Source: Streptomyces sp. NBC_00237
GTDB taxonomy: Bacteria; Actinomycetota; Actinomycetes; Streptomycetales; Streptomycetaceae
Direction: 5' to 3'
Assembly (NCBI RefSeq): GCF_026342435.1
Contig: NZ_JAPEMT010000006.1
Span: 186,001 to 250,000 of the forward strand
Length of the DNA stretch: 64,000 bases
In this document: piece after piece, positions 60,479 to 64,000 of the stretch
Layout: each line of letters begins with the position of its first letter
Numbering within the stretch: the stretch's first letter is position 1
The notes under the pieces: generated by a model
What the model saw: only the letters and a program-made list of their open reading frames with translations
Told to the model about the DNA's origin: nothing
Databases searched by the model: none
Translations under genes and position numbers: made by a program

Positions 60479-61375
60479 GTGGCAGAAGTGGCGAAACCCG
60501 CGCAGCCGTCGGTACCGGCGGCGCCAGCCGTGCGCGTTCCCGATGCGAAGGTCGCGCTGTCCACCGCCTCCGTCTATCCGGAGTCGACCGCGACGGCCTT
60601 CGAGATCGCCGCGCGCCTCGGCTACGACGGCGTCGAGGTCATGGTGTGGACCGACCCCGTCAGCCAGGACGTCGAAGCCCTGCGCAGACTCTCCGACCAT
60701 TACGGCGTCCCGATCCTGGCGGTGCACGCGCCGTGCCTGCTGATCACGCAGCGGGTGTGGTCGACGGACCCCTGGGTCAAGCTCCAGCGGGCGCAGGCGG
60801 CGGCGGAGAAGCTCGGCGCGTCGACCGTGGTCGTGCACCCGCCGTTCCGCTGGCAGCGGGGGTACGCGCGGGACTTCGTGACCGGGATCTGGCGGATGGC
60901 CGAGGAGACGGACGTCCGCTTCGCCGTCGAGAACATGTACCCGTGGCGGTACAAGGACCGCGAGATGCTCGCGTACGCCCCCGAGTGGGACGTCACCAAG
61001 GACGACTACCGGCACTTCACCGTCGACCTGTCGCACACGGCGACCGCGCGGACCGATGCCATGGCCATGATCGACCGCATGGGCGACCGGCTCGGGCACG
61101 TCCACCTCGCGGACGGCAAGGGCTCGGCGAAGGACGAACACCTGGTGCCGGGGCGCGGCACGCAGCCCTGCGCGGAGCTGCTGGAGCGGCTGGCGGCCAC
61201 CGGCTTCGACGGGCACGTCGTCGTCGAGGTCAACACGCGACGGGCGATGTCGTCGGCGGAGCGGGAGGCGGACCTGGCGGAGGCACTGGCCTTCACGCGA
61301 CTGCATCTGGCGTCGCCGTCCCAGGCGTCCCCGTCGTCCCCGGCGGGCGGGGCGGTGCGGGTGCAGGGCGCGTGA
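60479..61375 (+). CDS. Sugar-phosphate isomerase/epimerase-like TIM-barrel protein (AP endonuclease 2 family)
   Basis: 298 aa xylose-isomerase-like barrel. Metal-site residues lie in AVHAPCLLIT (His), VVHPPFRW (His), VRFAVENMYPW (Glu), TVDLSHTA (Asp, His), HVHLADG (His) and VVVEVNTRR (Glu). Such proteins include IolE/IolI-type isomerases and endonuclease IV relatives; the substrate is unknown. TACGCT is seven bases before GTG 60479. Its stop overlaps the TetR gene as GTGA. Confidence 0.87.
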   Translation: MAEVAKPAQPSVPAAPAVRVPDAKVALSTASVYPESTATAFEIAARLGYDGVEVMVWTDPVSQDVEALRRLSDHYGVPILAVHAPCLLITQRVWSTDPWVKLQRAQAAAEKLGASTVVVHPPFRWQRGYARDFVTGIWRMAEETDVRFAVENMYPWRYKDREMLAYAPEWDVTKDDYRHFTVDLSHTATARTDAMAMIDRMGDRLGHVHLADGKGSAKDEHLVPGRGTQPCAELLERLAATGFDGHVVVEVNTRRAMSSAEREADLAEALAFTRLHLASPSQASPSSPAGGAVRVQGA

Positions 61376-62109
61376 CGGGCCCGGACGCCCCCATCCCGGG
61401 CACTCCCATTCCGGGCACTCCCGCCCCGAACACTCCCGCCCCGGGCACCCCGCGCGACGGGGACCCCCGCGACGGAGACCCCCGCGGCGCGGCCCCCGGC
61501 GGGCCGTCCGCTCCGCGCCGCCGCGGACGCCCTTCCCGTACGGCGTCGGCCGCCGGGCCCGCCGCCCGGGACCGCATCCTGGACGCCGCCCGCGCCGAAT
61601 TCGCCGAACGCGGCTACGACAAGACCTCCGTGCGCGGCATCGCCCGCGCCGCCGGGGTCGACTCCGCACTCGTCCACCACTACTTCGGTACGAAGGACGA
61701 GATCTTCGCGGCGTCGGTCGAGGTCTCCTTCGAACCCGCCCTCGCCCTGGAAGTCCTGGTCGGGCACGGCCCGGACGGCATCGGCGAGCGCATCGCCCGC
61801 TACTTCTTCTCGGTCTGGGAGAACCCGGCCACCCGGGCCCCCCTCCTGGCCATCGTCCGCTCGGCCCTCACCAACGAGGCGGCGGCCAAGGTCCTCCGGC
61901 GCTTCGTGCTGCGCAGACTCCTGGAGCGGATCGCCGCCGACCTCGACGTCCCGAACCCCACCTTCCGCGCGGAGCTGGCCGTCTCCCACATGGTCGGCCT
62001 GGCGGTCGTCCGGTACGCCCTCCAGGTCGAGCCCCTGGCCTCGGCCCCCGTGGACGACATCGTGGAACTGGTCGCCCCGACCCTCCAGCGCTACCTGACG
62101 GAGGCGTAG
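61372..62109 (+). CDS. TetR-family regulator
   Basis: 245 aa. The first 55 residues are an extra Pro/Gly/Thr/Asp tail from short tandem repeats (IPGTPIPGTPAPNTPAPGTP, RDGDPRDGDPRG). The helix-turn-helix follows: RILDAARAEFAERGYDKTSV, GIARAAGVDSALVHHYFGTK, then a C-terminal domain with VRYALQVEPLAS. The GTGA overlap with the isomerase-like gene means co-translation, so its target may be that operon or a distant gene. Confidence 0.92.
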   Translation: MTGPDAPIPGTPIPGTPAPNTPAPGTPRDGDPRDGDPRGAAPGGPSAPRRRGRPSRTASAAGPAARDRILDAARAEFAERGYDKTSVRGIARAAGVDSALVHHYFGTKDEIFAASVEVSFEPALALEVLVGHGPDGIGERIARYFFSVWENPATRAPLLAIVRSALTNEAAAKVLRRFVLRRLLERIAADLDVPNPTFRAELAVSHMVGLAVVRYALQVEPLASAPVDDIVELVAPTLQRYLTEA

Positions 62110-62271
62110 CCCGAGCCCCGTTCCGGGCCCGCCCCCGCGTTCCACCGACCGAACACCCATTCCGCGATCCGGACTGCCTGTCCAAATCCTGGAGCCGAGG
62201 CGTACGCTCGACGCCAGTCGCACCGTCCGTACGCAGACGCTAAGAACCCGTACTCCTGGGAAGTGAACCCG

Positions 62272-64000
62272 ATGCCCGAGCTGAGGTCCCGCACCGTCAC
62301 CCACGGCCGCAACATGGCAGGCGCCCGCGCGCTCATGCGCGCCTCCGGTGTAGCGAGCGAGGACATCGGCAAGCCGATCATCGCGGTCGCCAACTCCTTC
62401 ACCGAGTTCGTCCCCGGCCACACCCACCTCGCCCCCGTCGGCCGCATCGTCTCCGAGGCGATCCACGCCGCGGGCGCCGTCCCCCGCGAGTTCAACACCA
62501 TCGCGGTCGACGACGGCATCGCCATGGGCCACGGCGGGATGCTCTACAGCCTCCCCTCCCGCGACCTCATCGCGGACAGCGTCGAGTACATGGTCGAGGC
62601 CCACTGCGCCGACGCCCTGATCTGCATCTCCAACTGCGACAAGATCACCCCCGGCATGCTGATGGCGGCCCTCCGCCTCAACATCCCCACGATCTTCGTC
62701 TCCGGCGGCCCCATGGAGTCCGGCCGCGCCACCCTCGTCGACGGCACCGTCCGCACCCTCGACCTCGTCGACGCGATGTCGGACGCCGTCAACGACAAGA
62801 TCTCCGACGCGGACATGCTCCGTATCGAGGAGAACGCCTGTCCCACCTGCGGCTCCTGCTCCGGCATGTTCACCGCCAACTCCATGAACTGCCTCGCCGA
62901 GGCCATCGGCCTCGCGCTCCCCGGCAACGGCTCGACCCTCGCCACCCACACCGCCCGCCGCGCCCTGTACGAGAACGCGGGCCGCACCATCGTCGAGATC
63001 ACCAAGCGCCACTACGAGCAGGACGACCCGACGGTCCTGCCGCGCGCCATCGCGTCCCGCGCCGCGTTCGAGAACGCCATGGCCCTCGACATCGCCATGG
63101 GCGGCTCCACCAACACGATCCTGCACCTCCTCGCCGCCGCCCAGGAGGCCGAACTCGACTTCGGGCTCCCCGAGATGGACGAGATCTCGCGCCGCGTGCC
63201 GTGCCTCGCCAAGGTCGCGCCGAACGTCGCCAAGGACCGTACGTACTACATGGAGGACGTCCACCGAGCGGGCGGCATCCCCGCCATCCTCGGCGAGCTG
63301 TACCGAGGCGGACTCCTCAACGAGGACGTCCACTCCGTGCACTCCCCGTCCCTGGCCGACTGGATCAAGAGCTGGGACGTGCGCGGCGGCTCCCCCGCCC
63401 CCGAGGCCGTCGAGCTGTGGCACGCCGCCCCCGGCTGCGTCCGCTCCGCCACCGCCTTCTCGCAGTCCGAGCGCTGGGACACCCTCGACACGGACGCCGC
63501 CGAAGGATGCATCCGCTCGGTCGAGCACGCGTACTCCAAGGACGGCGGCCTCGCGGTCCTGCGCGGAAACCTCGCCGTCGACGGCTGCGTCGTGAAGACC
63601 GCGGGCGTGGACGAGTCCATCTGGACCTTCGAGGGCCCGGCCGTCGTCTGCGAGTCGCAGGAGCAGGCTGTCGAGAAGATCCTCCTCAAGGAGGTCAAGG
63701 CGGGCGACGTGGTCGTCATCCGTTACGAGGGCCCCAAGGGCGGCCCCGGCATGCAGGAGATGCTCTACCCGACCTCGTACCTGAAGGGCACCGGCCTCGG
63801 CAAGCAGTGCGCGCTGATCACCGACGGCCGCTTCTCCGGCGGCACTTCGGGCCTCTCCATCGGCCACGCGTCCCCGGAAGCGGCCAGCGGCGGCACCATC
63901 GCCCTCGTCCAGGACGGCGACCGCATCCGCATCGACATCCCCCGCCGTACGATCGAACTCCTGGTCTCCGGCGAGGAGTTGGCGGAACGCGACGCGGCCC
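62272..64000 (+). CDS. ilvD: Dihydroxy-acid dehydratase, C-terminus cut by window edge
   Basis: First 576 codons of about 617. Fe-S enzyme making branched-chain 2-oxo acids for valine, isoleucine and pantothenate. Signatures CISNCDKITPGM and the cluster region ENACPTCGSCSGMFTANSMN, plus the IlvD/Edd signature GPKGGPGMQEML and TDGRFSGGTSGLSIGH. The spacing of Cys in C-x3-D-K and CPTCGSC fits the [2Fe-2S] type. ATG 62272 follows GGGAAG. The 160-base gap before it should carry its promoter. The right end continues out of the window. Confidence 0.96.
   Translation, partial: MPELRSRTVTHGRNMAGARALMRASGVASEDIGKPIIAVANSFTEFVPGHTHLAPVGRIVSEAIHAAGAVPREFNTIAVDDGIAMGHGGMLYSLPSRDLIADSVEYMVEAHCADALICISNCDKITPGMLMAALRLNIPTIFVSGGPMESGRATLVDGTVRTLDLVDAMSDAVNDKISDADMLRIEENACPTCGSCSGMFTANSMNCLAEAIGLALPGNGSTLATHTARRALYENAGRTIVEITKRHYEQDDPTVLPRAIASRAAFENAMALDIAMGGSTNTILHLLAAAQEAELDFGLPEMDEISRRVPCLAKVAPNVAKDRTYYMEDVHRAGGIPAILGELYRGGLLNEDVHSVHSPSLADWIKSWDVRGGSPAPEAVELWHAAPGCVRSATAFSQSERWDTLDTDAAEGCIRSVEHAYSKDGGLAVLRGNLAVDGCVVKTAGVDESIWTFEGPAVVCESQEQAVEKILLKEVKAGDVVVIRYEGPKGGPGMQEMLYPTSYLKGTGLGKQCALITDGRFSGGTSGLSIGHASPEAASGGTIALVQDGDRIRIDIPRRTIELLVSGEELAERDAA

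Overview
The window is high-GC actinobacterial chromosome. Gene content, gene order, frequent GTG starts and the strong third-position G/C bias fit a Streptomyces core region. Many blocks match arrangements I know from Streptomyces coelicolor: ppa-dacB-tilS-hpt-ftsH-folE, panC-nadB-nadC-coaX, lsr2-clpC, sigE-cseABC, disA-radA and ilvD. I see no rRNA, tRNA, CRISPR array, insertion sequence or prophage. All functions below are homology inferences from recognised families and motifs; no search was run.

Layout. 1-8650: a partial unrecognised gene, ppa, dacB, an F420-associated metallohydrolase-like protein, tilS, hpt, ftsH, folE. 8684-11822: a leftward folate operon (folP, an NTF2-like gene, folB, folK, DUF3180) joined by ATGA/GTGA overlaps at its core. 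11839-16964: a MarR regulator divergent from an oxidoreductase, a dispersed-repeat gap, an MprF-like lysyltransferase and an esterase. 16994-20828: a betaine/choline-type ABC importer. 20986-24645: a coiled-coil membrane protein, an orphan NuoD-like gene and a MidA/NDUFAF7-like methyltransferase. 24752-29532: a NarL-type two-component pair, an ArsR-type regulator, a small protein and a threonine aldolase-like enzyme. 29691-35104: a tightly coupled operon for pantothenate and NAD synthesis ending in coaX.

35196-44871 is the more changeable part: a broken secreted-protein gene, small proteins, a BlaI-like regulator, a GNAT enzyme, lsr2, clpC, a wrecked trypsin/NACHT-type gene, a RelE/ParE-like gene pair and an M23 peptidase. 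44169-46485 holds a TetR/MFS efflux pair with two palindromic operators. 46600-50238 is the cell-envelope stress operon sigE-cseA-cseB-cseC, followed by mutY, a PAP2 phosphatase and a Ser/Gly-rich membrane protein. 53617-64000 holds disA, radA, a sigma-like/zinc-finger/BACON membrane protein, a Cys-rich protein, a Ppx/GppA phosphatase, a sugar-phosphate isomerase-like protein, a TetR regulator and partial ilvD.

Main points for a second look: (1) disA is cut by an in-frame TAA followed at once by ATG, splitting the c-di-AMP synthase into two polypeptides; (2) a parS-like palindrome lies between cseA and cseB; (3) one membrane protein joins degenerate sigma regions, an anti-sigma-type zinc motif and an exterior BACON domain; (4) a MidA-like methyltransferase sits just upstream of an orphan nuoD; (5) a decayed trypsin/NACHT-type gene lies beside an unnamed toxin-antitoxin-like pair; (6) related intergenic repeats recur at three or four places; (7) about thirteen genes carry TANNNT 6-7 bases before the start codon, the layout expected for leaderless mRNAs.
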